A DNA stretch of 64,000 bases. It comes from Pseudacidovorax sp. (GTDB lineage: Bacteria; Pseudomonadota; Gammaproteobacteria; Burkholderiales; Burkholderiaceae_C). Position numbers and translations under genes: made by a program. The stretch lies in the NCBI RefSeq assembly GCF_017991995.1, contig NZ_JAGOPN010000001.1, positions 124,001 through 188,000 of the forward strand, given 5' to 3'. The notes beneath the pieces are model-generated. The model was given only the letters and a program-made list of their open reading frames with translations. It was not told the origin of the DNA and searched no databases. This document shows, piece by piece, positions 7,551-15,227 of this stretch (the first letter of the stretch is position 1; every line of letters starts with the position of its first letter).

Positions 7551-9687
7551 GGCCGTCGGGCGTGCTCGGATCGGGACGCTGCGTACCCTGGAGGTCGGCA
7601 TCGTCGAGTGGCGCGCCGCAGGCCTTGAGCGTGTCCCACAGTGCCCGTGCCTTGAGGACGATCTCCGCCACTTCGGCATCGGGGTCCGACAGCGCCACGA
7701 TGGCACCACCGGCCCCGATGCTGAGCATGTCGTCCCGCACGACCAGGGTGCGGATCACGATGTTCAGGCGCGCGGCGCCGTTGAGCGACAGGTAGCCGAG
7801 GCTGCCGGAGTAGATGCCCCGCGGTGCGCCCTCCAGCGTGTCGATGATGCGCATCGTGCGCTTCTTGGGAGCGCCGGTCATGGAGCCACCGGGGAACGCG
7901 GCTTTGATGGCATCGACGGCCGTGAGGTCGCTGCGCAGCGTGCCACGCACCGTGCTCACCATCTGGTGGACGGTGGCGAAGCGCTCGATGCCGAAGAGCA
8001 CGGGCACATGGACACTGCCCACTTCGCAGCTGCGGTTGAGGTCGTTGCGCAGCAGGTCAACGATCATGAGGTTCTCGCTGCGCGTCTTCTCGTCGGCGTG
8101 CAACGCCTGGGCGATCTGCTCGTCGTCCTCCGGCGTGCGGCCACGCGGGGCCGTGCCCTTGATGGGCTTGGACTCGACGGTGCGGTCGGGAAGGATCGCC
8201 AGGAAGAGCTCCGGCGAGGCGCTGAGCACCGCCAGTTCGGGCAGTGCCAGGTAGGCCGCATAGGGCGCGGCATTGCGCGTGCGCAGTGCATGGTAGAGCT
8301 CCAGCGCTTCCACGCGCCCTGCGCCGACGAGCTGGTTCGTGAGGCAGATCTCATAGCTTTCGCCCATCCGGATCTCGTGCTGACAACGCTCGATGAGGCG
8401 GCGGTATTCAGCCAGGGGCGTGTGCCAGCGCATGCGCTGGACCAGGCTGGCGGCGGCGCCGCGGCTTGGGGGCACGGGCGGCTCGGCGGCCCCGGCCTCC
8501 GCCTGCAGGTAGCTCGCCATCGCTTCCACCCAACCCAGTTGGGCATCGGCGGCACCGTGAGGGGTCAGCCAGACTATCCACATCTGGCCCTCGGCATGGT
8601 CGAAGGCCAGGAAGCGGTCGACGAACAGCCAGGCGGCGTCGGGGCCGGGCGCCGCGTGCGCCGCCTCGCCCTCGAGTTCCTGCTTCAGCTCGTAGCCGAG
8701 GTAGCCCACGAAGCCGCCGACGAAGTCGAAGGGTAGGGGCGCATGCACGAGCGCGGGCTCGTTGGCGAGCCGCGTGCTCAGGTAGTCGAAGATGCTCTGG
8801 GTGAGGACCTGCTCGCCGTCCGCGTGCTGGATGCGCAGCGCGTGCGCCGTGCTGTCGTAGCTCAGGTACTCGCTCTGCGGTCCGCTCCCGTCACCCATGA
8901 AGGAGAAGCGGGCGATGCCCGGACCGTTCTGGCTGCTGTCCAGCCAGAAGGCCGGTCGTCGGGTCGCGAAGAGGGCCTGGTAGACCCGGGCAGGATCGAC
9001 GAAGTAGTCCAGGCAGCGGGCCTGGACCTCCCACGCCGGCGGCGGCGGATCCGTCGCTTCATCCAGCGTCACGAAACTGCCCCAGGTGTTGCGGCGGATG
9101 CGGGACTGCTGCCATTCCAAGGTGAGTTCCCGAAAGTTGCGCAGCAGCCGGGCGCCATGCTCGGTGCAGATGGACTCGGGGTGGAACTGCACGCCCCACC
9201 AGGGCTTGCGAAGATGACGCAGGGCCATCAGGGTGCCGTCGGGCGCCCAGGCCAGGGCCTCCAGGCTGCCCGGCAACTGCGTCACCGCGAGGGAGTGGTA
9301 GCGCACGGCTTCGAAGCGATCGGGGATGCCCTGGAAGAGCCCGCGCCCGCAGTGCGAGATGCGGTCGACGCGGCCGTGCATGGGGCGCATGGCCAGGTCG
9401 ACGGTGGCACCGCAGGCATGGCCCATGGCCTGATGCCCCAGGCACACGCCCAGGATGGGCACCTCTGCCTGTGCGAGTGCATCGGCCGACAGCCCCAGGT
9501 CCGCGGGCTGCTGCGGACGCCCGGGTCCCGGCGAGATCACGATGTTGTCGAAGCCGAGGCGGGCCGCATCGGGCCAGTCCATCTCGTCGTTGCGCACGAC
9601 GGTGGGCGCCACACCATTGCTGGCCGCAAGGTATTGGAACAGGTTGTAGGTGAAGGAGTCGTGGTTGTCGATCAGCAGGGTGCGCAC
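7528..9687 (-). CDS. pabB: Fused aminodeoxychorismate synthase (PabA-PabB)
   Basis: 719 residues from a GTG start giving MRTLLIDNHDSFTYN, with GGAG upstream. The N-terminal class I glutamine amidotransferase domain (about 1-200) has GVCLGHQ with the nucleophile Cys82 and a VQFHPES active-site block. The C-terminal chorismate-binding domain (about 245-700) has PIKGTAPRGRTPEDDEQ and GGSMTGAPKKRTMRIIDTLE. The enzyme turns chorismate and glutamine into 4-amino-4-deoxychorismate, the precursor of p-aminobenzoate or, through PapB/PapC, of p-aminophenylalanine. The PabA-PabB order separates it from PhzE. A stand-alone fused copy on a mobile element, next to an exporter and within 3 kb of a PapB-like mutase gene, hints at secondary metabolism or sulfonamide/antifolate tolerance. 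Confidence 0.88.
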   Translation of the reverse strand: MRTLLIDNHDSFTYNLFQYLAASNGVAPTVVRNDEMDWPDAARLGFDNIVISPGPGRPQQPADLGLSADALAQAEVPILGVCLGHQAMGHACGATVDLAMRPMHGRVDRISHCGRGLFQGIPDRFEAVRYHSLAVTQLPGSLEALAWAPDGTLMALRHLRKPWWGVQFHPESICTEHGARLLRNFRELTLEWQQSRIRRNTWGSFVTLDEATDPPPPAWEVQARCLDYFVDPARVYQALFATRRPAFWLDSSQNGPGIARFSFMGDGSGPQSEYLSYDSTAHALRIQHADGEQVLTQSIFDYLSTRLANEPALVHAPLPFDFVGGFVGYLGYELKQELEGEAAHAAPGPDAAWLFVDRFLAFDHAEGQMWIVWLTPHGAADAQLGWVEAMASYLQAEAGAAEPPVPPSRGAAASLVQRMRWHTPLAEYRRLIERCQHEIRMGESYEICLTNQLVGAGRVEALELYHALRTRNAAPYAAYLALPELAVLSASPELFLAILPDRTVESKPIKGTAPRGRTPEDDEQIAQALHADEKTRSENLMIVDLLRNDLNRSCEVGSVHVPVLFGIERFATVHQMVSTVRGTLRSDLTAVDAIKAAFPGGSMTGAPKKRTMRIIDTLEGAPRGIYSGSLGYLSLNGAARLNIVIRTLVVRDDMLSIGAGGAIVALSDPDAEVAEIVLKARALWDTLKACGAPLDDADLQGTQRPDPSTPDGHEPAGEA

Positions 9688-9974
9688 GGTGAAGCTCCAG
9701 GTTGGCAAAGGGGAGCAGACATCCTGGCCCTGCGGTCGCGGAAAACAAGCTGCTGGAAATGGGAGGGTGGCCTGCCGCATCGCATCGCGCTGGAGCGACC
9801 TGGGCGACGCGGGTCGCGCAGCCGTCAGGCTGCGAAGCAGGCGGGAGACGTCCGGGCATGGCGCGCATCCTGCAGCGCCATCGGTCTCGCCGCAACGCTT
9901 GCTCGCGAAGCAATCCGGGCCCCCGCGCCGCAGCCGCGAGCGGCCCCCTGGCCGGGCGTCAGACGGTCAGGGAC

Positions 9975-10250
9975 TCAGGAGGCACGGCGACGGCTGGCCG
10001 CGCGCTCCTTGCGCAGGCGGTTGGCCACCGCGTCGATCAGCTCGGCAGGACGCGCGGCCAGTCCTTCGGCCAGGCGGAACAGCGTGGTGAGCGATGGACT
10101 GGTCTGGCCGAGCTCCAGCTTGGCCATGAAGGTCCGGTTCAGTCCGCACTGGAAGGCCAGGGCCTCCTGGTTCAGGCCAGCCGCGTCCCGGCGCGCCCGA
10201 ACCTCGGCCGCGAAGGCTCGCAGAAGGTCGGGATCCTGATGGGCGCGCAC
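9975..10250 (-). CDS. XRE-family regulator, copy 1
   Basis: 91 residues starting with GTG after a GGGAGAG ribosome-binding site. The helix-turn-helix spans about residues 12-66 (FAAEVRARRDAAGLNQEALA, then RTFMAKLELGQTSPSLTTLF), the standard XRE/Cro pattern. About 72 of 91 residues match a second copy encoded at 10720-10995. Both have the same start codon, leader and upstream palindrome, so this is a recent local duplication. It is probably an autoregulated DNA-binding protein; targets are unknown. Confidence 0.85.
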   Translation of the reverse strand: MRAHQDPDLLRAFAAEVRARRDAAGLNQEALAFQCGLNRTFMAKLELGQTSPSLTTLFRLAEGLAARPAELIDAVANRLRKERAASRRRAS

Positions 10251-10280
10251 GCGCCGACTCTCCCGGTGATGGGTTTCTTA

Positions 10281-10301
10281 TGCACCCGCTTGTATGGTGC
10301 A
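10281..10301. promoter_or_regulatory. Operator-like palindrome upstream of XRE copy 1
   Basis: TGCACC and GGTGCA form a perfect 6-bp inverted repeat around a 9-nt centre (cgcttgtat), about 30 bp upstream of the GTG start. The same element, with one base changed, lies at the same distance before the second copy. That conservation supports a binding site for the encoded regulators. Confidence 0.55.
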
Positions 10302-10719
10302 AAACGTGGCGTTGTTGCTGCAGGTGCAATTGATGAGGAGGCGTGAGCGCGGCTGGCGTTCGTGGGAGGCAACGTCGGCGGCACGGGATGGCTGGTTGGC
10401 CATGCGTGGGTTGCGCCTCAGGCACAGGCGCGAGTGCGCAGGGCTTCAGGCATCTGCCACGATGGGTGGGCGCCGTTCATGCGCGGGCGGGCGGCGGTCC
10501 TGCGCAAGGCGCGCCACAGTGGGGGCCATGAGACAACGCTGTGGTTTGGTGTTGCGGATCTGGCACTGCGACCGGTGCACGCCGCTCCACACCGTTCAGA
10601 TGGGTCGCCCGCCGTTGCTGGCGCCGCAGGTGCACCGACATCGGCGAGCACCCAAGGAGGGGGCCGCCGGGCTCCTGGTCCCGGCTGGTTCACAGTGGCC
10701 CGGAGCGGGCGGCGTCGCG
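10302..10719. other. Gap between the two XRE genes
   Basis: About 420 bp in which I see no gene with recognisable content. It was either duplicated with the XRE gene and has since diverged, or is spacer. Confidence 0.5.
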
Positions 10720-10995
10720 TCAACGCGCGGGACGGTGCCGCGCGGCGCGCTCCTTGCGCAGGCGATTGCTCACGGCCTCGACCAGTTCGGCCGGCGGGGC
10801 CGCCAGCCCGTCGGCCAGACAGAAGAGGGTGGTGATCGACGGGCTGCTCTGGCCCAGCTCGAGTTTGGCGATGAAGGTGCGGTGCAGGCCGCACTGGAAG
10901 GCCAGGGATTCCTGGCTGTGGCCCTGCGCATCGCGGCGTGCCCGAACCTCGGCGGCGAAGGCTCGCAGAAGGTCGGGATCCTGATGGGTGCGCAC
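10720..10995 (-). CDS. XRE-family regulator, copy 2
   Basis: 91 residues from a GTG start at 10995; the longer open frame upstream is not needed, because this start aligns exactly with copy 1. The helix-turn-helix is RTFIAKLELGQSSPSITTLF. Nineteen substitutions separate it from copy 1, several of them in or near the likely recognition helix (LNQEALAFQCGLN versus HSQESLAFQCGLH), so the operators recognised could differ slightly. The gene is divergent from the Bug receptor gene at 11247 and may regulate it. Confidence 0.83.
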   Translation of the reverse strand: MRTHQDPDLLRAFAAEVRARRDAQGHSQESLAFQCGLHRTFIAKLELGQSSPSITTLFCLADGLAAPPAELVEAVSNRLRKERAARHRPAR

Positions 10996-11025
10996 ATGAC
11001 GACTCTCCCGTTTGTGGCGTTTATA

Positions 11026-11046
11026 TGCACCCGCATGTATGGTACA
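11026..11046. promoter_or_regulatory. Operator-like palindrome upstream of XRE copy 2
   Basis: TGCACC, cgcatgtat, GGTACA: the same dyad as at 10281-10301, with one arm base changed and one centre base changed. It sits between the divergent XRE copy 2 and the Bug receptor gene. It overlaps a TATAAA-like element read on the minus strand, so binding could repress XRE transcription. Confidence 0.55.
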
Positions 11047-11246
11047 AAAATGACCCATGGGCATGGCATGCAACACCACGGTGTCCCGCCTTCCTCGGCA
11101 GGTGCTTCGGGACTGCAACCGACTGCAGGGTGAGGCGGCAGGGCTGCATGACGCGCGGCGCGGCGGCCGCGGATTGCCTCTGAGGCAAGCCTTGAGGCGG
11201 CGACGGGTTGTTCGAAAACTGCCGGCTTTTCTGACCCGGAGTGCCC

Positions 11247-12350
11247 ATGTCCCGCCCCTCGCTCATTCCTCCTTCTCTGCCCGCCTTACGTCCCCCTGCG
11301 ACATCTCTGGCGTCGACGGCACGCCGGCTCGGTGCCAGGCTGTCACGCGCGACGCGTTGCGGGGCGCTGTCGCTGATCGCCGCCGCCATGGGGCTGGGCC
11401 TCTCGACCGTCGCCTCGGGCGCCGAGCCCGTTGCCGATGCAGCGAGCACCCCAGGGTGGCCCAGCCGGCCGCTGCGCATCCTGGTGGGCTTCGGTCCCGG
11501 ATCGACCCCGGACCTGGTGGCGCGCATCGTGGCCGAGCCGCTGGCCCGGTCGCTGGGCCAGCCCGTGGTGGTGGAGAACCATGCGGGCGCCAGCGGCAAC
11601 ATTGCGGCGGCGCTGGTGGCCAAGGCCACCGACCAGCACACCATTGGCATGCTGATCAACGGCAACATGACCATCGCCAAGATGCTCAATCCCGCCACGG
11701 CCTACGAGCCGCAGAAGGATCTGCAGCCCTTGAGCCTGGTGTGCGTGGCGCCCATGGTGCTGGCGGTGCCGGCGACGTCTGCGGCCAACAGCGGAGCCAG
11801 CTTCCTCGCGGCGGCCAAGGCCGCGGGCAATCGGTGGAGCTACGGCAGCCCGGGCGTGGGCACCTTGGGCCACCTGGGCATGGAGGTGTTCAAGGCCCGC
11901 ACCGGCCTGGTGCCGGTGCATGTGCCCTATCCGGGCAATCCGCAGGTGATCACCGGCATGGTTGGCAGCCAGATCGACCTGGCCCTGCTGCCGCCGGGGC
12001 TGGCGCAGACCCAGGTGGCCTCGGGCAAGCTGCGGGCCATCGGCATCACGGCCCGCCAACGCTCGCCACTGGTGCCCGACATGCCCACGCTGGTGGAGGC
12101 CGGGCTGCCCGCGCTTTCGCTGGAGATCTGGACCGCGGCGGCGGCGCCGAGCAGCCTGCCCGCGCCCATCGCGCAACGCCTGTCGCGCTTGATCGCCGAG
12201 ATCGTGCGCACGCCCGACGTCGGTCAGAAGCTGTTCCGCCAGGGGTATCAGGCCGCCGGCAGCACGGCCGAGGCGCTTGGGCAGCGGGTCCAGGCGGACA
12301 CGGCACTGCTGGGCGAGATCATTCGCACGCAGCACATCGTGCAGGAATGA
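11247..12350 (+). CDS. Bug/TctC-family periplasmic solute-binding protein
   Basis: 367 residues with a long basic N-terminus and a hydrophobic signal segment (about 38-60) ending near TVASGAEP. The mature part begins with WPSRPLRILVGFGPGSTPDL and contains GQPVVVENHAGASGNIAA and WSYGSPGVGTLGHLGME, the defining blocks of Bug receptors (tripartite tricarboxylate transporter family). No TctA or TctB membrane subunits are encoded here, as is common for orphan Bug proteins. The stop overlaps the start of the mutase gene (ATGA), an unusual pairing of a periplasmic receptor with a chorismate-pathway enzyme. The start chosen (11247) has ggag upstream. Confidence 0.88.
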   Translation: MSRPSLIPPSLPALRPPATSLASTARRLGARLSRATRCGALSLIAAAMGLGLSTVASGAEPVADAASTPGWPSRPLRILVGFGPGSTPDLVARIVAEPLARSLGQPVVVENHAGASGNIAAALVAKATDQHTIGMLINGNMTIAKMLNPATAYEPQKDLQPLSLVCVAPMVLAVPATSAANSGASFLAAAKAAGNRWSYGSPGVGTLGHLGMEVFKARTGLVPVHVPYPGNPQVITGMVGSQIDLALLPPGLAQTQVASGKLRAIGITARQRSPLVPDMPTLVEAGLPALSLEIWTAAAAPSSLPAPIAQRLSRLIAEIVRTPDVGQKLFRQGYQAAGSTAEALGQRVQADTALLGEIIRTQHIVQE

Positions 12351-12709
12351 GCGGGAACCTCGACATCATGACCGCTTCTTCGAACACGACGGCCCCGACG
12401 GGCGAGCAGGCCCATGCCGGCGAGGCGCAACTTGCGGCCCTGCGCGCTGAACTCGACGAAACCGATGGCCTGCTGCTGGAGACCCTGCGGCGGCGGCTCG
12501 ATGTCTGCGTGCGCATCGGCCACCACAAGAAGGCCTTCGGCGTGCCCATGATGCAGCCCCAGCGCATCGGCGTCGTGCAGGGCCGCGCGGCCGAGTTCGC
12601 CGCCCAGCATGGCATCTCGCCCACGTTCCTGCGCAGTCTCTACGAACTCATCATCCAGGAGACCTGCCGCCTGGAGGAGGACATCATTGGACCCACGCCT
12701 GGCGCTTGA
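12347..12709 (+). CDS. AroQ-type chorismate mutase, PapB-like
   Basis: 120 residues, all helical, in the AroQ fold. LRAELDETDGLLLETLRRRL supplies the first helix. GVPMMQPQRIGVVQGRAAEF and then FLRSLYELIIQETCRLEEDI resemble, as I remember them, the PapB 4-amino-4-deoxychorismate mutases of pristinamycin and chloramphenicol pathways more than housekeeping mutases, the PMMQP motif in particular. It would rearrange chorismate to prephenate, or aminodeoxychorismate to aminodeoxyprephenate. The start ATG overlaps the Bug receptor stop; a second in-frame ATG at 12368 is possible. A fused aminodeoxychorismate synthase gene lies 2.7 kb away on the other strand. Substrate preference is inferred. Confidence 0.75.
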   Translation: MSGNLDIMTASSNTTAPTGEQAHAGEAQLAALRAELDETDGLLLETLRRRLDVCVRIGHHKKAFGVPMMQPQRIGVVQGRAAEFAAQHGISPTFLRSLYELIIQETCRLEEDIIGPTPGA

Positions 12710-12781
12710 GGACCCGCGATGGCCGTGCCGCCGGGGTGCCCACTGGCCGCTCGTGACCAGGCGGCAGGGAGGGCGCACGCC

Positions 12782-13450
12782 ATGAGTCGGCTGCGCAGGG
12801 CCTCGCCCCTGCCCACCGGGCGGGTGATCCCGCTGCCGGCGTCGGCGCTGCCCACGCTACGCCAGCCCCTGGCGGGCGAGCCGGACTCGGCCGTTTCCCG
12901 GGTCGGGGCGCAGATCCGCGCGCTGCGCACGGCGATGACGATGTCGGGTCTGGGCCTCGCCCAGGCCAGCGGGGTCTCGCGTTCCATGCTGTCGCGCATC
13001 GAGCGCGGCTTGGTGTCGCCGTCGGTCGACACGCTGGAGCGGATCGCGCGCGGGCTGGGTGTGCCGGTGGCGCGCTTCTTCGCGGACCAGGCTGAGCGCA
13101 TGGATTTCAGCCTGGTGCGGCGGGGCCAGGGGATGCCGGTCGACCGGCTGGGCGCGGTGGCCGGCTACCACTATGAGTTGCTGGGCCACCTGCTGTCCGG
13201 GCAGATGTTCGTGGAGCCGTATCTGGTGCGGCTCGATACCGACGCGCCTGCCTACGCCAACTTCCAGCATCCGGGGCTGAAGTTCATCCACCTGCTGAAT
13301 GGCCGGGTGAAGTACCGGTACGGGCCGCGGGTGATGGACCTGGAGGAGGGCGACTCCCTGCTGTTCGACGCCAGTGCCCTGCACGGGGTCGAGGCCATCG
13401 AGGCACGGCCGGTGGCTTATCTGTCCATCGTGTTCACGCTGAGACCCTGA
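12782..13450 (+). CDS. XRE-cupin transcriptional regulator
   Basis: 222 residues. An N-terminal XRE helix-turn-helix (about 40-95, with QASGVSRSMLSRIERGLVSP) is followed by a C-terminal cupin sensor domain (about 130-220, FIHLLNGRVKYRYGPRVMDL and EEGDSLLFDASALHGVEA). Such proteins usually sense a small metabolite and control neighbouring catabolic or transport genes. The gene is 72 bp downstream of the mutase gene on the same strand, so it likely regulates the Bug receptor-mutase pair. I chose ATG 12782 for its agggaggg ribosome-binding site; an in-frame ATG at 12719 would add 21 residues. Confidence 0.85.
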   Translation: MSRLRRASPLPTGRVIPLPASALPTLRQPLAGEPDSAVSRVGAQIRALRTAMTMSGLGLAQASGVSRSMLSRIERGLVSPSVDTLERIARGLGVPVARFFADQAERMDFSLVRRGQGMPVDRLGAVAGYHYELLGHLLSGQMFVEPYLVRLDTDAPAYANFQHPGLKFIHLLNGRVKYRYGPRVMDLEEGDSLLFDASALHGVEAIEARPVAYLSIVFTLRP

Positions 13451-13810
13451 GTGGCGTTGGCGTGCTGAGACTTGCCGGGGCGGAGCACCGGTCTATCGGT
13501 CGACCGCGGTGAGCCCTCAACCTCGCGCAACGTTTCAGCGGACCGCCCGCGTGCATCGCGGGCTCATACGGTGCGATGCAATATGGGACACCGGGTGCCT
13601 GCGGGCATCTTGCGCCGGCGCGCCATCGGATGCCTCCATGGAATGGGCGGAATGTCCGGTGCCTGCCGCCGTTGATCTTGGCGTGGCGGCGTCTCATTGC
13701 TGGGCCGGAGGCCGACTTGTTCGATTTCTGGGCGGCGCAGGCTGGCATTCCTCGCCATCCTCGCGGTCATCTTCGTTTCGTTTATTGCGAGTTTCGTTTG
13801 TTTCGAATAA
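13451..13810. other. Intergenic region before the toxin-antitoxin genes
   Basis: About 360 bp without a credible gene. The last 60 bp (13765-13810) are AT-rich compared with the surroundings and contain several copies of tttcgttt, and probably hold the promoter of the antitoxin gene. Confidence 0.45.
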
Positions 13811-13847
13811 GATGGCGGCTCGATACCAGCCCAGCGGAGCCGCCATC
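13811..13847. promoter_or_regulatory. Perfect 11-bp inverted repeat abutting the antitoxin start
   Basis: gatggcggctc (13811-13821) and gagccgccatc (13837-13847) are perfect complements separated by 15 nt. The second arm ends directly at the ATG at 13848. This is a classic place for an antitoxin autorepression operator. As RNA it would form a hairpin that hides the ribosome-binding region, so translational control is an alternative. Confidence 0.65.
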
Positions 13848-14315
13848 ATGACCCAGTCCACCACCTTCGAAGCATCCCTGCCGGTTGCGCGAGAGGTCGC
13901 TGCGGCCACGCAAGGCCAGCGTGCACTGGCAGCGTTCCTGTCGACGCAGCTGGAGACGCAACGGATCCAGATCTTTGACGAGAAGAACGAGGCGCATGCC
14001 GTCGAGCTGCCCACCTCTGCGCTGCGCCTGCTGGTGGACATCCTGTCGGAGCAGGCCGAAGGCAACGCGGTCAAGGTGGTGCCGATCCATGCGGAGCTCA
14101 CCACCCAGGAGGCCGCGGACATGCTCAACGTGTCGCGGCCCCACTTGGTCAAGCTGCTGGAGTCGGGGACGCTGCCCTTCCACAAGGCGGGCAAGCACCG
14201 TCGGGTTCGGTTTGCCGACCTGATGGCCTACAAGTCCGCCCAGGAGCGGACCAGTGCCGCCGCCATGGAGGAGCTTGCCGCGCAGGCCCAGGCGCTGCAG
14301 ATGGGGTATGAATGA
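13848..14315 (+). CDS. Antitoxin with excisionase-type helix-turn-helix
   Basis: 155 residues. The N-terminal half is helical, and VELPTSALRLLVDILSEQAE resembles the dimerising segment of antitoxins paired with PIN toxins. The C-terminal part has an excisionase/MerR-like winged helix (ELTTQEAADMLNVSRPHLVK, then LPFHKAGKHRRVRFADLMAY). It should bind the inverted repeat just upstream and neutralise the toxin encoded next. Its stop overlaps the start of the toxin frame (ATGA). The toxin has an in-frame stop, so the antitoxin may now be an orphan. Confidence 0.82.
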   Translation: MTQSTTFEASLPVAREVAAATQGQRALAAFLSTQLETQRIQIFDEKNEAHAVELPTSALRLLVDILSEQAEGNAVKVVPIHAELTTQEAADMLNVSRPHLVKLLESGTLPFHKAGKHRRVRFADLMAYKSAQERTSAAAMEELAAQAQALQMGYE

Positions 14316-14887
14316 AGAGCTCGCCGTTCACGGCGGTCTTCGACGCTTGCGTGCTGTATCCCGCGCCGTTGCGCGACTTCCTGATGTGGCTCGCTCTGTC
14401 GGGGCAGTTTCGCGCACGCTAGACCGATCTCATCCATGACGAATGGGTGAGAAACCTGCTGAAGAGCCGCCCCGAGCTCGAACCTCCCAGTCTTCAGCGC
14501 ACCGTCGACTGCATGAATGCTGCGGTGCCGGATGCGCTGGTCACCGGCCACGAAGCGTTGATCGACGGGCTCACGCTGCCGGACCCGGACGATCGGCATG
14601 TCCTTGCCGCCGCCATCCGATGTGGGGCCAGTGTGATCGTCACCTTCAACGCGCGTGACTTTCCAGAGGATCGTTTGGCGCCCTTCGGCATCGAAGTGCA
14701 GCATCCGGACGAGTTCATCGACAACCTCTTCGATCTGGATCAGGCGGCGGTGGTTGCTGCCGCGCAGAAGCAGCGGCGGACGCTCAAGAATCCGCCTATC
14801 GATGCGGACCGCTACCTGGACATCCTGCTGAAGCAAGGCCTGACGCGTGTGGTTCGGGACCTGGTGAGCTTTCGGACGGTTCTGTGA
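14312..14887 (+). pseudogene. PIN-domain toxin interrupted by a TAG stop
   Basis: The frame starts MKSSPFTAVFDACVLYPAPL, a PIN-domain N-terminus with the first catalytic Asp (Asp11). It continues for 36 codons to a TAG at 14420-14422, then stays open in the same frame to 14887. The downstream part has the other PIN landmarks: LPDPDDRHVLAAAIRCGA and VTFNARDFPEDRL. The TAG falls between RAR and TDLIHDEW, where relatives as I recall them carry tryptophan (TGG), so a single G-to-A change explains it. Intact, it would be an RNase toxin. It may be inactive, suppressed, or the result of a sequencing error. Confidence 0.8.
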
Positions 14888-15227
14888 ACGGGGCTGCTCG
14901 TCCTACACCTTTTCCTGCACGCCGGTAGCGTAGGCATCAGGCCCTGTCTAGGCTTCAGACGACGCTCTGGAAGCCAGAGGCCAGGCTCCACACAGGAGGC
15001 CGGGGACGCGTGGAGCGCGGACAACGCATTCAGCGCCCTAGCGCCGTCGAACGCGTGGCGAGAACAGCCGCTGGAGGCTGAATTGACGCGGTGACCACGG
15101 CTGGACAGACCAAGATCAGTGCGGCGCCGAGCCCGTGCACGCCGTGGGCCTTGTGGGTGCTCGGCATGGGCGGAGCGATCGTTGTACTGGGCCGGCAGCG
15201 AAAACGGCACGGCACGTCCAACGGCGT
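14888..15227. other. Intergenic region between toxin remnant and RepB-like gene
   Basis: 340 bp in which I see no gene, repeat or promoter I can support. It is a possible boundary of the recombinase-ParB module, but no attachment-site duplication is evident. Confidence 0.4.

Noticed and set aside
7468..10239. Two long plus-strand frames (over 400 codons each) opposite the aminodeoxychorismate synthase gene
   Set aside because: They mirror the true gene, have low-complexity compositions rich in Arg, Gly and His, and show no motifs.
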